From: Elusimicrobiota bacterium
GTDB lineage: Bacteria; Elusimicrobiota; Elusimicrobia; UBA1565; UBA9628
Direction of reading: 5' to 3'
Assembly (NCBI GenBank): GCA_027452025.1
Contig: DAIDHI010000035.1
Coordinates: 104,262-168,261 of the forward strand
Length of the DNA: 64,000 nucleotides
The notes under the pieces were generated by a model. That model was given only the letters and a program-made list of their open reading frames with translations, had not been told where the DNA came from and ran no database searches. Positions within the stretch are counted from its first letter, which is position 1, and each line of letters begins with the position of its first letter. Positions 47,248-61,051 of the stretch are shown one piece after another. Position numbers and translations under genes: made by a program.

Positions 47248-48102
47248 GTGGCCGGCGAGCGCAAGATCTTCATCATCACCGGCATCTCCGGAGCCGGCAA
47301 GAGCCAGGTGCTCAAGTGCTTCGAGGACTTCGGCTTCTATTGCGTCGACAACCTTCCCGTCGCGCTGCTGGAGGATTTCTCGAAGTTTTTGGCGCAGTCG
47401 CCCGACATAGACCGCGTCGCCTTGGGCATGGACATCCGTGAGGGCAAGCTCCTCGACGCGCTGCCGGACGTCCTCAAGGGGCTGCGGGCCCGCGGCTTCG
47501 ATTCCCGGGTTCTCTTCCTGGACGCCAGCGACGACGTCGTGATCTCGCGCTTCTCCGAGACGAGGCACCGGCATCCGCTTGGCGCGAAAGTCGAGGATGC
47601 CATCAAAGAGGAGCGCAAGACGCTGCTGCCGATCAAAGAGATCGCCGACAAGGTGATCGACACCAGCGGCATGACCTTGGGCGAACTCAAGGAGTCGATC
47701 TCCCAGACGCTCGAGCTGACGCGGACCAAGGAGATGACGCTGTCGGTCGTTTCGTTCGGCTACAAGTACGGCATTCCCATGGACGCCGATATCGTCATGG
47801 ACGTGCGCTTCCTGCCCAACCCGAACTACGTCCCGGCGCTCAAGAAGCAGACCGGCCTCAACGCGGGCGTGCAGCGCTACATCCTCGGCCAGCCCGCGGC
47901 GCGCAAGTTCCTCGACGAATTCTTGCGCTTGATCACCGCCCTTTTGCCACAATACGTAAGAGAGGGCAAGTCCTACCTGACGATCGCCGTCGGCTGCACA
48001 GGCGGCCGTCATCGCAGCGTCTTCATCACCCGATATCTGGCCAAGAAGCTGCGGGGAAGCGGACACCCAATCCAGGAGTTTCACAGGGACATCAACCGCT
48101 GA
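47248..48102 (+). CDS. rapZ: RNase adapter / P-loop protein RapZ
   Basis: A 284-residue RapZ (YvcJ) family protein: P-loop GISGAGKSQ near the N-terminus, the RHPL motif (TRHRHPLG) and the C-terminal GCTGGRHRSV segment. In E. coli it directs RNase E to the GlmZ small RNA and senses glucosamine-6-phosphate; in others it is a nucleotide-binding regulator. GTG start immediately after hprK. Its TGA overlaps the EIIA ATG. Confidence 0.93.
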   Translation: MAGERKIFIITGISGAGKSQVLKCFEDFGFYCVDNLPVALLEDFSKFLAQSPDIDRVALGMDIREGKLLDALPDVLKGLRARGFDSRVLFLDASDDVVISRFSETRHRHPLGAKVEDAIKEERKTLLPIKEIADKVIDTSGMTLGELKESISQTLELTRTKEMTLSVVSFGYKYGIPMDADIVMDVRFLPNPNYVPALKKQTGLNAGVQRYILGQPAARKFLDEFLRLITALLPQYVREGKSYLTIAVGCTGGRHRSVFITRYLAKKLRGSGHPIQEFHRDINR

Positions 48103-48515
48103 TGGTCAACTTCATCGTCATCACGCACGGGGAATTCGGGGCCTACCTGGTCGAGGCCGCGGAATCGATCGTGGGGGTCCAGGCGCGCGGCGTGCGCACG
48201 ATCTCGATCTCGCCGCGCCTGAGCGTTCCCGAGATACAGCACCGGCTCTCGCGCGCCATCGACGAGGTGCGCTCCCCGGGCGGCCTCATCGTCTTCACCG
48301 ACATGCCCGGGGGGACGCCCGGCAACTTGTCTTTCCCGCTCATCAAGGACCTGCCGGGCGTCGAGATGATCAGCGGGGTCAACTTATACATGCTCGTGAC
48401 GGCGTTCAGCCATCGCGACGATCTGCCGCTGCAGGCCTTGATTCCGAAGATCATCAACGACGGCCAGCGGTCGATTCGCGACATCCGGCGGATGTTTCTG
48501 GCGAAGGTCCGATGA
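48102..48515 (+). CDS. PTS mannose-family EIIA component
   Basis: A 137-residue EIIA-man domain with phospho-acceptor His9 in ITHGEFG and the TDMPGGTPGN loop. It takes phosphate from HPr and passes it to EIIB. Start at the TGATG overlap with rapZ and end overlapping the EIIB start, so expression is coupled. Confidence 0.9.
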   Translation: MVNFIVITHGEFGAYLVEAAESIVGVQARGVRTISISPRLSVPEIQHRLSRAIDEVRSPGGLIVFTDMPGGTPGNLSFPLIKDLPGVEMISGVNLYMLVTAFSHRDDLPLQALIPKIINDGQRSIRDIRRMFLAKVR

Positions 48516-49006
48516 TGGCCGTCTGCCTGGCGCGCATCGACGACCGGCTCGTTCACGGCCAAGTCGTGGAGGGATGGATCCCGCATCTGCGCGCCCAGCG
48601 CGTCGTCGTCGTCTCCGACGGCGCCGCCGCCGACGAGACGCAGAAGGCGCTCATGCGCATGGCCCTGCCCGAGGACGTGGAGCTGGAGGTCATGACCGTC
48701 GAGGAGGCGGCGCGCCATCCGAGCTTGCGCGAGAATGGAGGACCGAGAACCCTCGTCCTGGCGCCCGGGCCGCTCGAGATTCTCGGACTGCTGGAACGCG
48801 GCGTCTCCTTTGCGCGCGTCAACGTCGGAGGGCTGCACTACAGCGCCGGCAAGGTGCAGCTCGGCAAGGCGATCTTTTTGAGCGAAGAGGATCGCGAGGC
48901 GCTCAAGAGCATCAGCCGCCGGGGCGTGTTCCTGGAAGGGCGCGCGGTTCCCGCGGAGAAGGAGACGGATCTTCTCGCGCTTCTGGAAGGCCGGAGCGCC
49001 GCGTGA
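48512..49006 (+). CDS. PTS mannose/fructose/sorbose-family EIIB component
   Basis: A 164-residue EIIB with the phospho-acceptor His15 in RIDDRLVHGQV. It transfers phosphate to the sugar carried by EIIC/EIID. Two in-frame ATGs (ATGATG) begin it; the first overlaps the EIIA stop codon. The end overlaps the EIIC GTG. Confidence 0.9.
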   Translation: MMAVCLARIDDRLVHGQVVEGWIPHLRAQRVVVVSDGAAADETQKALMRMALPEDVELEVMTVEEAARHPSLRENGGPRTLVLAPGPLEILGLLERGVSFARVNVGGLHYSAGKVQLGKAIFLSEEDREALKSISRRGVFLEGRAVPAEKETDLLALLEGRSAA

Positions 49007-49611
49007 CGAGTCTTCCCGGGCTGCTTCTGGGCGCGCTGATCCTGGCTCTCATCGAGCTCGATGAGACGGCCGCGGGCCAGTTCATGATTTCGCGGCCGAT
49101 CGTGCTCGGGCCGCTCGCCGGCGCGGCGTTCGGAGACGCGCTGCTGGGCGGAGGACTCGGACTCCTCTTCGAGCTCTTCAGCCTGGTCGACCCTCCGGTG
49201 GGCGGCTATCTTCCGATAAACCCGTCCGTCGCCTTGTCGGGAGCCCTTTTGTTTTCCGCCTCCGGCGGCGGGCCGACGCCCGCCGGGTTCGCTCTGGGTC
49301 TCGTCCTCGGCTGGATCCACGGCCTCTTGGAGACGACGCTTCGGCGCCGGCGCGTTTCGACCGCGCGGCGCGCCGAGAAGCGGCTGGCGGCCGGCGAGGA
49401 GCCCCGGCTGATGATCGCCGCCGCCGTCGAGTTGGCCCGCCAAGCCGCGTTCACTTTCTTCCTGCTGGCCGCGGCCGTGCTGGTCCGGCGGGCCTTCCTG
49501 CAAGGCTGGCTTCCGCAGCCCTGGTGGCTTTCGGCCGGACTGCGCGCCGGCCTGGCGCTGGCGCCGTGGATCGGCTTGGGGGCCCTGTGCCGCGCGCTGA
49601 GGCTGGCGTGA
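49003..49611 (+). CDS. PTS mannose-family EIIC-like membrane component
   Basis: A 202-residue polytopic membrane protein, starting GTG (GTGA overlap). It has the EIIC-like LIELDETAAGQFMISRP and PVGGYLPINPS segments and five or so hydrophobic stretches. Typical EIIC is ~260 residues, so this is a short version; whether it transports sugar is uncertain. Confidence 0.75.
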   Translation: MTSLPGLLLGALILALIELDETAAGQFMISRPIVLGPLAGAAFGDALLGGGLGLLFELFSLVDPPVGGYLPINPSVALSGALLFSASGGGPTPAGFALGLVLGWIHGLLETTLRRRRVSTARRAEKRLAAGEEPRLMIAAAVELARQAAFTFFLLAAAVLVRRAFLQGWLPQPWWLSAGLRAGLALAPWIGLGALCRALRLA

Positions 49612-50402
49612 CGCGGGCCGCGATGAGCCGGAGCACGGAGCGGTCCGTGTTGGCGCGCAGCCTTCTGCTGCAGTCGTGCTGGAACCAGGAGCGCATGCAG
49701 AATCTCGGCTTTTGCCTGGCGATCGAGCCGTGGCTGCGCCGGCTCTACAGCGGCAAGCGGGAACGCCTGGAGGCCCTCTCGCGGCACCAGGCGTATTTCA
49801 ACACGAACCCCTATATGGCGCCTCTGACGCTGGGGATGGTCTGCGCGCTGGAGCGCGAGGCCGCGGGCGCCGCCGGCGAGGAGCGACAGGCCCGCTTTCG
49901 CCGCATCGCCGCGCTCAAGGTGGCGGCCGGCGGCGCGTTGGCCGGCATCGGCGACGCTCTTTTTTGGGGCGCTCTGCGGCCCGCCTGCGCGGCGGCCGCG
50001 AGCCTGACGGGCCTGGTTCTCTGGCGCTTCGGCGCGCGCGCCGCCCCCTTCGCGATGGCGGCCGTTTACCTCCTTTTCTTCAACGCCGCGACGGCGGCGA
50101 CGCGCTGCCGCGGGCTGCGGCTGGGCTTGGAGTGGGGCGAGGACATCGCGGCGCGCATGAAGGCCCTGCCCTGGCAAGGATGGATCCGCAAGACTCGCCG
50201 CGCGGGCGGGATGCTGGCCGGGGCGCTGCTGGCCGCGGCGCTTCTCTGGGCGCCGGCGCGTCTTCGTCTCGAAGGGATGGCGGGTTTTTTGGCCTACACC
50301 ATCGCGGCGCGCGTGACCGGCGCCGCGGCCTCTCCGGCGCGCTTCTACGCCGCGTGCTGCGCCCTCGGCGGCCTGGCCGCGCTGGCGGGGTGGTGGCGAT
50401 GA
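49608..50402 (+). CDS. PTS mannose-family EIID-like membrane component
   Basis: A 264-residue EIID-type protein: SWNQERMQNLGF and YFNTNPYMAP near the N-terminus, GIGDALFWG in the middle and C-terminal membrane helices. GTG at 49608 overlaps the EIIC stop codon; an ATG 15 bases on is also possible. With EIIC it forms the sugar channel. No dedicated sugar enzyme is encoded nearby, so the substrate is unknown. Confidence 0.78.
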   Translation: MTRAAMSRSTERSVLARSLLLQSCWNQERMQNLGFCLAIEPWLRRLYSGKRERLEALSRHQAYFNTNPYMAPLTLGMVCALEREAAGAAGEERQARFRRIAALKVAAGGALAGIGDALFWGALRPACAAAASLTGLVLWRFGARAAPFAMAAVYLLFFNAATAATRCRGLRLGLEWGEDIAARMKALPWQGWIRKTRRAGGMLAGALLAAALLWAPARLRLEGMAGFLAYTIAARVTGAAASPARFYAACCALGGLAALAGWWR

Positions 50403-50665
50403 CCGAAAAGGAGTTCACCATCCTCAACCGGCTCGGCCTCCACGCGCGGCCCGCGGCGATGTTCGTGCACGAAGCGGGCCGCTTCCGCAGCACGATCCTG
50501 GTCAACAAAGACGGCCTTGAGATCAACGGCAAGAGCGTCATGGGACTGATGCTGCTGGCCGCGGAATGCGGCGCGAAGCTGCGCGTGAAAGCCGACGGGC
50601 CCGACGAGGACCAGGCCGTCGAGGCCCTGGGGCGGCTCATCGCGCGGAGGTTCGACGAGGAATGA
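50399..50665 (+). CDS. ptsH: phosphocarrier HPr
   Basis: An 88-residue HPr with the two regulatory sites at canonical places: His15 in GLHARPAA (phosphorylated by enzyme I) and Ser46 in GKSVMGL (phosphorylated by HprK). It is the hub joining the PTS to HprK. Overlaps EIID and ptsI by ATGA-type junctions. Confidence 0.93.
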   Translation: MTEKEFTILNRLGLHARPAAMFVHEAGRFRSTILVNKDGLEINGKSVMGLMLLAAECGAKLRVKADGPDEDQAVEALGRLIARRFDEE

Positions 50666-52385
50666 TCGTCATCAAGGGCATCGCGGCCAGCCCGGGCATC
50701 GCCATCGGGAAGGCGTACGTCCTGGAAGACGAGGAGATCGTCGTCAACCGCATCGAGCTCCCGCGCGAGCTCCTGCGCGCCGAGGTGGCGCGCTTCAAGA
50801 ACGCCCAGAAAGCCACCCATCGCGATCTCGACGCCGCCGAGGCCAAGGTGCTCAAGGTCCTGGGCCGCCAGCACGCCAAGCTCATCGACGCTCACCGCCT
50901 GATCCTGCGCGACACGCTCATCACCCGCGAGGTGCCCGAACGCATCATCCGCGAAGGCGTCAACGCCGAATTCGCGCTCTCCGAGGCCCTGGAGGCCGTC
51001 AACCAGCAGTTCGAGAAGATGGAGGACGAGTTCTTCCGCGAGCGCCGGCACGATCTCTTCGACGTGGGCAAGCGCCTCTTGTCCCATCTGCTCAAGCAGA
51101 GCAAGAAGAGCCTCTCCGATATCAAGGAGGACTGCGTGCTCATCGCTCGCAACCTCTTGCCGTCGGATACGCTCAGCCTCCACGAGACGAAGATCCTGGG
51201 CTTCGCCACCGACCTGGGAGGCAAGACCAGCCATACGGCGATCCTCGCTCAGAGCCTGGAGATTCCGGCCGTGGTCGGGCTTTCCGACATCAGCCGCAGG
51301 GTCAAGACCGGCGACGCGATCATCCTCGACGGCGACCAGGGGATGGTGATCATCAATCCCGGGCCGGAAACGGTGTCAAAATACCAGCGCGTTCAGCAGA
51401 AAGCCATGCAGGACGAGCGGGCGCTGGAGACGCTGCGCGGGCTGCCCACCGTCACGCTCGACGGGCGCAGTTTCCGGCTCGACGCCAACCTGGACTCGCC
51501 CGAGGAGCTCAAGACCATCGTCGCCCTGCAAGCCGACGGCGTCGGGCTCTTCCGCACCGAATATCTGTTCCTCAACCGCAACATGCCTCCCTCCGAGGAG
51601 GAGCAATCGAAAGCGTACCTATCGGTCGTCAAGGCGATGGAGCCCAAGCCCGTCGTCATCCGCACGGCCGACATCGGCGGCGACCGGCTCTCCCAGCTCG
51701 GCATCGAGGGACCAAAAAGCGAGACCAATCCCTTCATGGGCCTGCGCGGGGTGCGGCTGTTTTTGCGTCACAGCGATCTCTTCAAGACGCAGCTTCGCGC
51801 CATCGTGCGCGCCGGCCTCAAGGGCCGCGCCTGCGTGCTCATCCCGATGGTGTCCTCCATCGGAGAGATCCTGGGAGTCAAGCGGCTGCTGGCGCAGGCG
51901 CAGGCGGAACTGCAGGCGGAGGGCCAGCCCGTCCCGGAGAAGCTCGAGCTCGGCATCATGGTGGAGATACCTTCGGCCGCGATGATGCTCGACCAATTCC
52001 TGCCGCTCATCGACTTCATCTCGATCGGCACCAACGACTTGATCCAATACATCCTCGCCGTCGACCGCATCAACGAGCACGTCACGCACCTCTACGACCC
52101 GTTTCACCCCGCCGTCATCCGCATCCTCGACCAGGTCGTGCAGACGGCCCATAAGAAGAACAAGTGGGTCAGCGTGTGCGGCGAGATGACGTCCGATCCC
52201 CACGCCGTGCCGCTGCTCGTCGGCCTGGGCGTCGACAGCCTGTCGGTCTCTCCGAGGATGTATCTGCGCATCAAGCAGGCCGTCCGCGGCCTGCGCTTCG
52301 CCAATCTTCAGAAGCTGATCCCGCGCGCCTTGGCCGCCGCGGATTCCGACCAGATCAAGAAGCTCCTGGCGGACCAAGGATTGTG

Positions 52386-52386
<1 letters not shown>
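50662..52386 (+). CDS. ptsI: PTS enzyme I
   Basis: A 574-residue phosphoenolpyruvate-protein phosphotransferase, the first enzyme of the PTS. It has the N-terminal HPr-binding helical domain, phospho-histidine His191 in GGKTSHTAI, the PEP-site GLFRTEYLF and the C-terminal barrel with VSVCGEM. Length is normal for EI without an extra GAF domain. It follows HPr and precedes lepA with an overlap. Confidence 0.95.
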
Positions 52387-54193
<1,807 letters not shown>

Positions 54194-54194
<1 letters not shown>

Positions 54195-55213
54195 TGGAAG
54201 AACGTCTGTTTTTCATAGGGCTGGCGATGGGGGCTTACACCTGGATCAGCTACCGCTTCAGGGAGAGGAAGACCTTGAACACGCCCCTCAAGGCCGCCCT
54301 GTGGCACGCGTTGTTTTGCGCGATGGCCGCGTTTTCGGTGACGATCGTCGTCGTCCTCTCGATGGAGACGCGCTCCTCATTTATCCCGGTCGGCTCCGGA
54401 GATCTCGGGTCGAGCGAGCTGGTCCCGGCGTTCATCATGGCGCTGGCCGCGGCCGTCGTCGGGCTTTGGCGCGGCCGCAGCGAAGCCGCCAAGCCGACCA
54501 GGCGCGAGTATTTCCTGGGCGAGGACTCCGAGTGGTCGGAGACGGTGTTCTCGGCCGTCATCTTGGCCTCCGTGCTCATGTATTTCGTCATCCAGGCGTT
54601 CAAGATCCCCTCGGGGTCCATGGAGAACACTCTGCTCATCGGCGACCATCTGTTCGTAAACAAGTTCATCTACGGCCTGCGCGTGCCTTTCTCCGGCAAG
54701 AGGGTGCTCCCGCTGCGGCCGGTCGAGCGCGGCGACATCGTCGTCTTCGAATTCCCCGACTCGGACTCGCGCGATCTGCACTGCGGCGCCGTGCAGGCGG
54801 GCAAGGACTTCATCAAGCGCGTCATCGGCATCCCGGGGGACCGCGTGCAGGTCTCGGCGGGGCACGTTTTCCTCAACGGAAAGGAGCTCGTCGACGAGCC
54901 TTACGCCCAGTACCTCGACGGGCCCAACCGGCAGCCGGAATCCGTGGTGGCCACGCAGTTGACGCCGCAGCAATACCAGACGCTCTGGCAGACCCACCAG
55001 CTCGACCACACCCTGCAGGAGATCGAGCGCGACTACTTCGGGCCGGTCACGGTGCCGCCCGACTCCTATTTCGCGATGGGCGACAACCGGGACCGTTCCT
55101 GCGACTCGCGCTATTGGGGTCCGGTCGAGCGCAGGTACTTGAAGGGCAGGGCCTGGTTCATCTACTGGCCGCCTTCGCGCATGCGGCTGCTCAAGACGCC
55201 GGTCGTGCAGTAG
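54194..55213 (+). CDS. lepB: signal peptidase I
   Basis: A 339-residue type I signal peptidase. Catalytic Ser142 in IPSGSMENT and Lys208 in DFIKRVIGIPGD, then GDNRDRSCDSR near the end. About 120 residues with several membrane helices precede the catalytic domain. It cleaves Sec/Tat signal peptides at the outer face of the inner membrane; many exported proteins are encoded in this window. Confidence 0.93.
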
Positions 55214-55219
55214 GCGCGC

Positions 55220-55507
55220 TCAGCGGATCAGCGACAGCAGGCGGGCGGCTTCGTCGCCCCAGGAGTTGCGCGCGTCGCGCACGTCGCGGTTGGAGATGGC
55301 CTTGGGATCTCGCAAGGCTTGGTCCAGTCGCGCGACGGAGGCGACCTTCTCCCGCGGCCCTTCGGGCGGCTTGACCGTCGCGGCCGGCGGCGCCGGGCGA
55401 AGGCTGAGGAGCGCGAACCGCAGGGGCGCCGCCGTCCAGGCCGACCAAAAGAACGCGGCTGCCGCGAGCAGGACGGGGACTTTGGCGTGTCGAGCGGGGA
55501 TGCGCAT
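55220..55507 (-). CDS. small exported protein, unknown
   Basis: A 95-residue protein convergent to lepB. The N-terminus (MRIPARHAKVPVLLAAAAFF) is a signal anchor or signal peptide, followed by a Pro-rich linker and a charged helical tail. AGGAGG sits 5 bases before the ATG on the minus strand, so translation is likely. I do not recognise it. Confidence 0.55.
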   Translation of the reverse strand: MRIPARHAKVPVLLAAAAFFWSAWTAAPLRFALLSLRPAPPAATVKPPEGPREKVASVARLDQALRDPKAISNRDVRDARNSWGDEAARLLSLIR

Positions 55508-55569
55508 GGGGCCTCCTGAAGTCTTCGGCAGTTTAGGCCCGGTCCCCGACGATGTCAAGACCCAGGACG

Positions 55570-55598
55570 TTGAGCGCCCCGACCAAATGCGATAAACT
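55570..55598 (+). promoter_or_regulatory. promoter of the broken response regulator
   Basis: TTGAGC (55570-55575), a 17-base spacer and TAAACT (55593-55598), the -10 ending 6 bases before the ATG at 55605; a leaderless arrangement. Confidence 0.5.
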
Positions 55599-55604
55599 GC
55601 CGGC

Positions 55605-56293
55605 ATGCCCGCCGCCACTATCCTGGTCGTCGACGACGATGCGGCCGTCGTCGAGCTGATTTCCCAGGTGCTCGAGGAGCAAGGCTTCGCGGTCGAGACG
55701 GCCGGTTCGCTTTTCCGAGCGGAAGGCGCGTTTCGCCGCGTCTGGCCGCAGCTGGTCATCCTGGACCGGCAGCTGCCCGACGGGGACGGCCTGCGTTTTT
55801 GCGAGACGCTGCGCAAGGATCCGCGCTCTCAGGGCGTTCCCATCCTCTTCTTGAGCGCGGCGCTCAAGGGAGTCGGCGACCGCGTGCAGGGCCTCGACGC
55901 CGGCGGAGACGACTATCTCGTCAAGCCCTTCAAGGCCGAGGAGCTGCTGGCTCGCGTGCGCTCGCTGCTGCGCCGCGCGAAGCTTCCGGCGCCCCTCAGG
56001 CCGGTCATCAAGGCGGGCGCCATCGTCGTCGACCTCGATGCGCACAAGGTGTTCCTGGACGACTCCGAAGTCGCGCTTTAGCCCAAGGAATACTATCTGC
56101 TTTGCGCGCTGGCAGGCAGCCCCGGGAAGGTCTTCTCGCGCGAGGCCTTGCTTCAGCTGGTCTGGGGCCCCGGCCAGGAGCTCGACCGCACGCCGAAGGT
56201 CGTCGACGTGACGATCAGCAACCTCAAAAAAAGCTCGGGCGCGCCGGAGCGGCGATCGTCACCGTGCGCGGCCGCCCGGGCAGGAGCCGGTGA
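55605..56293 (+). pseudogene. OmpR/PhoB-type response regulator, disrupted
   Basis: The receiver (about 1-120) is intact with DDD, phospho-acceptor Asp53 (VILDRQ) and Lys107. The winged-helix domain that should follow is interrupted by TAG at 56079-56081, exactly where the LTPKE motif should have Thr. The frame resumes PKEYYLLCAL and runs to a run of 7 A (56226-56232); reading on normally needs an eighth A, after which KLGRAGAAIVTVRG matches the expected C-terminus. Two independent lesions make this a pseudogene, unless assembly errors are involved. The receiver alone (to 56081, 158 residues) could still be made. Confidence 0.75.
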
Positions 56294-56535
56294 TCCGCGC
56301 CGAGATAGGGCTGGTCGATACCGTCGACGTGACGATCTTCGACGTGAGCGGCCGGGTGGTGCACAGCGGCAGCATGCCCGGCGCGACGGCGACCGGCATC
56401 CTCGACGGGAACTACTACTACGACTACCCGTGGCCGGGACCCAAGGCCAGCGGCGTCTACTTCGCCGTCATCCACGGCAAGGCCGCGGACGGCACGCTGG
56501 TCAAGGCGCGCGTGAAGTTCGCCGTGGTGCGCTAA
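56269..56535 (+). pseudogene. C-terminal FlgD-like/Ig sorting-domain remnant
   Basis: A fragment of about 88 residues, open from about 56269; a GTG at 56290 lies within it. It ends VKARVKFAVVR and contains VDVTIFDVSGRVVH and SGVYFAVIHGKA, typical of the C-terminal FlgD-like Ig domain of large secreted proteins. The N-terminal bulk is missing. Its frame begins right where the response regulator sequence ends (GRPG), so the two remnants may have been joined by a deletion. Confidence 0.55.
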
Positions 56536-56597
56536 GAGACCGTCGGCCGCCGGAGCGGCGGAAGCTGGCTACGCGATCCTATCGCGGCGGGACCTGC

Positions 56598-57140
56598 TCA
56601 GTGGCTGTTGCCGTAGGTGCTGAGGAACCAGGGAGAGTTCGGTGTGATGGCGTTGGCTCCCGAGGCCGCGGGCGCTTGATCGGCGCCCGGGGCTTTGTCC
56701 GGCGGAGCCACGAAAGCTCCCGGCGCGTTGGTCAGCGGGCGGGCGAACGCATTGTTGATGGCGATAGGCTTTTGCCAATGGGCGAAAGAGGGAGCGTGGA
56801 AGTCGCCCGGAGACTCGACTAGGCCGTTGGTGTTGCTCCCGATCGCGGCCCCGGAGGCGAAGTTCCCTTGCAGCTGGCCGCGAGGAGTGGCGAACATCGC
56901 CCGCGGCGCCGCGAAGCCGGACCCGCGCGAGACGACCGGAGAACCGACCGCGCGCGGAGCGCCCAGGGAACGGAACACGGTCGCGTGCCCGCCTCCTCCC
57001 GGGGCGGCGACCGGGCCGGGCACCGCGTGCCATCCGCCGAGAGGGCTATAGACGCGGACCGAGCCGTGTCCCTTCGCCGCCGCGCCGGCGGCCAGCGCCG
57101 CCGTCAGCAGGAACGCCGCGATTCCAGGCAGAGTCTTCAT
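56598..57140 (-). CDS. secreted low-complexity protein, unknown
   Basis: A 180-residue protein with a strong signal peptide (MKTLPGIAAFLLTAALAAG) and a Gly/Ala/Pro/Ser-rich mature part lacking obvious domains. GGAGG precedes the ATG by 3 bases. It is divergent from clpC. Low-complexity composition suggests a surface or structural protein; no family is recognised. Confidence 0.55.
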   Translation of the reverse strand: MKTLPGIAAFLLTAALAAGAAAKGHGSVRVYSPLGGWHAVPGPVAAPGGGGHATVFRSLGAPRAVGSPVVSRGSGFAAPRAMFATPRGQLQGNFASGAAIGSNTNGLVESPGDFHAPSFAHWQKPIAINNAFARPLTNAPGAFVAPPDKAPGADQAPAASGANAITPNSPWFLSTYGNSH

Positions 57141-57377
57141 GGCTCCTCCGTTGCCGCCTTCCTTATCGAGGATAGCCCCGGTTGCCGCCGTTGTCGAGGC
57201 CCGGGTCGGGGAGCGCCGGTAAAAAGGCGGCAAAAGGCCGGAGATTGGTCTTGTTTCGGACAAAAAATGTAAAATGAAAACTGACCTTGATTCGGCGACG
57301 AATCGAGGCATACTATTATTAAAGAGCGCCCGGGCCGGGTTTCTCGACGAGAACGCGGCCGGGCCGGAGAATAAAAC
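57141..57377. other. noncoding region upstream of clpC
   Basis: A 237-base gap with two AT-rich stretches. No CIRCE (TTAGCACTC repeats) or CtsR operator is visible. A short palindrome TTCGgcgaCGAA lies within the promoter spacer. No gene seen. Confidence 0.6.
57287..57316 (+). promoter_or_regulatory. clpC promoter candidate
   Basis: TTGATT (57287-57292) and TACTAT (57311-57316) with an 18-base spacer, about 60 bases before the clpC ATG. Confidence 0.4.
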
Positions 57378-59861
<2,484 letters not shown>

Positions 59862-59885
59862 TCGCGACGCGATAAGCTGAAATAG

Positions 59886-59939
59886 GGGCCCGCCGGCCGC
59901 GCAGCCGTAACAAAACGGCTATTGCGAACCGGCGGGCCC
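59886..59939 (+). terminator. nested hairpin downstream of clpC
   Basis: GGGCCCGCCGG (59886-59896) pairs with CCGGCGGGCCC (59929-59939); inside is a second stem AGCCGT/ACGGCT (59903-59908, 59915-59920) with loop AACAAA. No long T-run follows (CTCTGTTATAG), so it is a probable but imperfect terminator. It also overlaps the next promoter. Confidence 0.6.
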
Positions 59940-59950
59940 TCTGTTATAGT
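59922..59950 (+). promoter_or_regulatory. promoter of the beta-lactamase-fold gene
   Basis: TTGCGA (59922-59927), 17-base spacer and TATAGT (59945-59950), 27 bases before the ATG at 59978. The -35 box lies inside the clpC hairpin, so the terminator structure could compete with this promoter. Confidence 0.5.
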
Positions 59951-59977
59951 AGGGAAGTCTCTCGACGACAAATCGCC

Positions 59978-61051
59978 ATGGACCGCGTCAAGCCGAGCTC
60001 GAAGCCCCGCGTCGACCGCACCGACATCATGCTGCTCTGCGCCCTGGGCGTCGTCGTCGCCTCTTACACGCTCGGCTATCGCCTGGATTGGAGCCAGCTC
60101 GACGTTCCCCAGCCCGCCGAGGAGACCGTGGCGGCTCCCGAAGCCGAGCCCGCGGCGGCGGCGCCAGGGGCCGTCAAGCCGGGCGCTCCGGCGCCTGCCC
60201 CCGACGCGGCGCAGAAGCAGTGGGACGAGATGACGGATCAGCTCTCTCGCGCGGCCGCCCGCTATCCCGGGCGCGTCGCCATCGACTTGGTCGACCTAAA
60301 GACCGGGCGTGATTGGACCTACCATCCCGACGATCTCTTCCCGGCGGCGAGCCTCATCAAAGTGCCGGTCATGATCTCCGTATTTTCCAAGATCCACGAC
60401 GGGCAGATGACCCTGCACGACATCCTCACGATGCGGCGGCACAACCGCATGGGCGGCTCGGGCTCTCTCAAGTGGCAGCCGGACGGCTCCAAATTCACCG
60501 TCGAGGAGCTGATGCAGCACCTCATCCGCGAGTCGGACAACACCGCCGACAACATGCTCATCGAAGACGTGGGCATGGGCTATATCCAGCAGCTCTTCCC
60601 TAAAATTGGGCTCCTTTATACGGGCATCTATCCCGAGGGCATGAGCCTGCGCAGCGGCCACGTGGCGCACGAGAATTACACCACGGCCCGCGAGATCACG
60701 ATGCTCATGACGAAGATTTACAAAGGGGAGATGATCGACAAGGAGTCGAGCCAGCTCATGCTCGAGCTGCTCAAGCTGCCGCGCCCGGCCTCGCGGCTGG
60801 CCAAGGGCCTGCCGGCGGGCTGGGAGATCGCCCATAAGACGGGCCTCGAGCGCCGCGCCTGCCACGATGCGGCCATCTTCTTCACGCCCCACGGCGACTA
60901 CGCCCTGACGGTGCTGACCGGCCAGGACGACAGCTACGCCATGGCCAAGAATTTCATCACGCGCCTCGGCCACATCACCTTCCGCCATTACGGCGGCTAT
61001 CCGCGCTATTACGCCTCGCGCCGCCGCTGGCGCCGCTTCGCGCTGAGGTGA
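59978..61051 (+). CDS. class A beta-lactamase-fold serine hydrolase, membrane anchored
   Basis: A 357-residue protein: an N-terminal membrane anchor (about 18-35), a Pro/Ala-rich linker (42-75), then a class A serine beta-lactamase-like fold with SxxK (Ser125-Leu-Ile-Lys128), SDN (186-188) and KTG (287-289). The Glu166-bearing omega-loop motif is not recognisable, so it may be a peptidoglycan-related or esterase-like enzyme rather than a drug-inactivating one. A TonB-like Arg-rich tail closes it. Confidence 0.8.
   Translation: MDRVKPSSKPRVDRTDIMLLCALGVVVASYTLGYRLDWSQLDVPQPAEETVAAPEAEPAAAAPGAVKPGAPAPAPDAAQKQWDEMTDQLSRAAARYPGRVAIDLVDLKTGRDWTYHPDDLFPAASLIKVPVMISVFSKIHDGQMTLHDILTMRRHNRMGGSGSLKWQPDGSKFTVEELMQHLIRESDNTADNMLIEDVGMGYIQQLFPKIGLLYTGIYPEGMSLRSGHVAHENYTTAREITMLMTKIYKGEMIDKESSQLMLELLKLPRPASRLAKGLPAGWEIAHKTGLERRACHDAAIFFTPHGDYALTVLTGQDDSYAMAKNFITRLGHITFRHYGGYPRYYASRRRWRRFALR

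Noticed and set aside
57141-57377. CIRCE or CtsR operator upstream of clpC
   Set aside because: Neither consensus is present.
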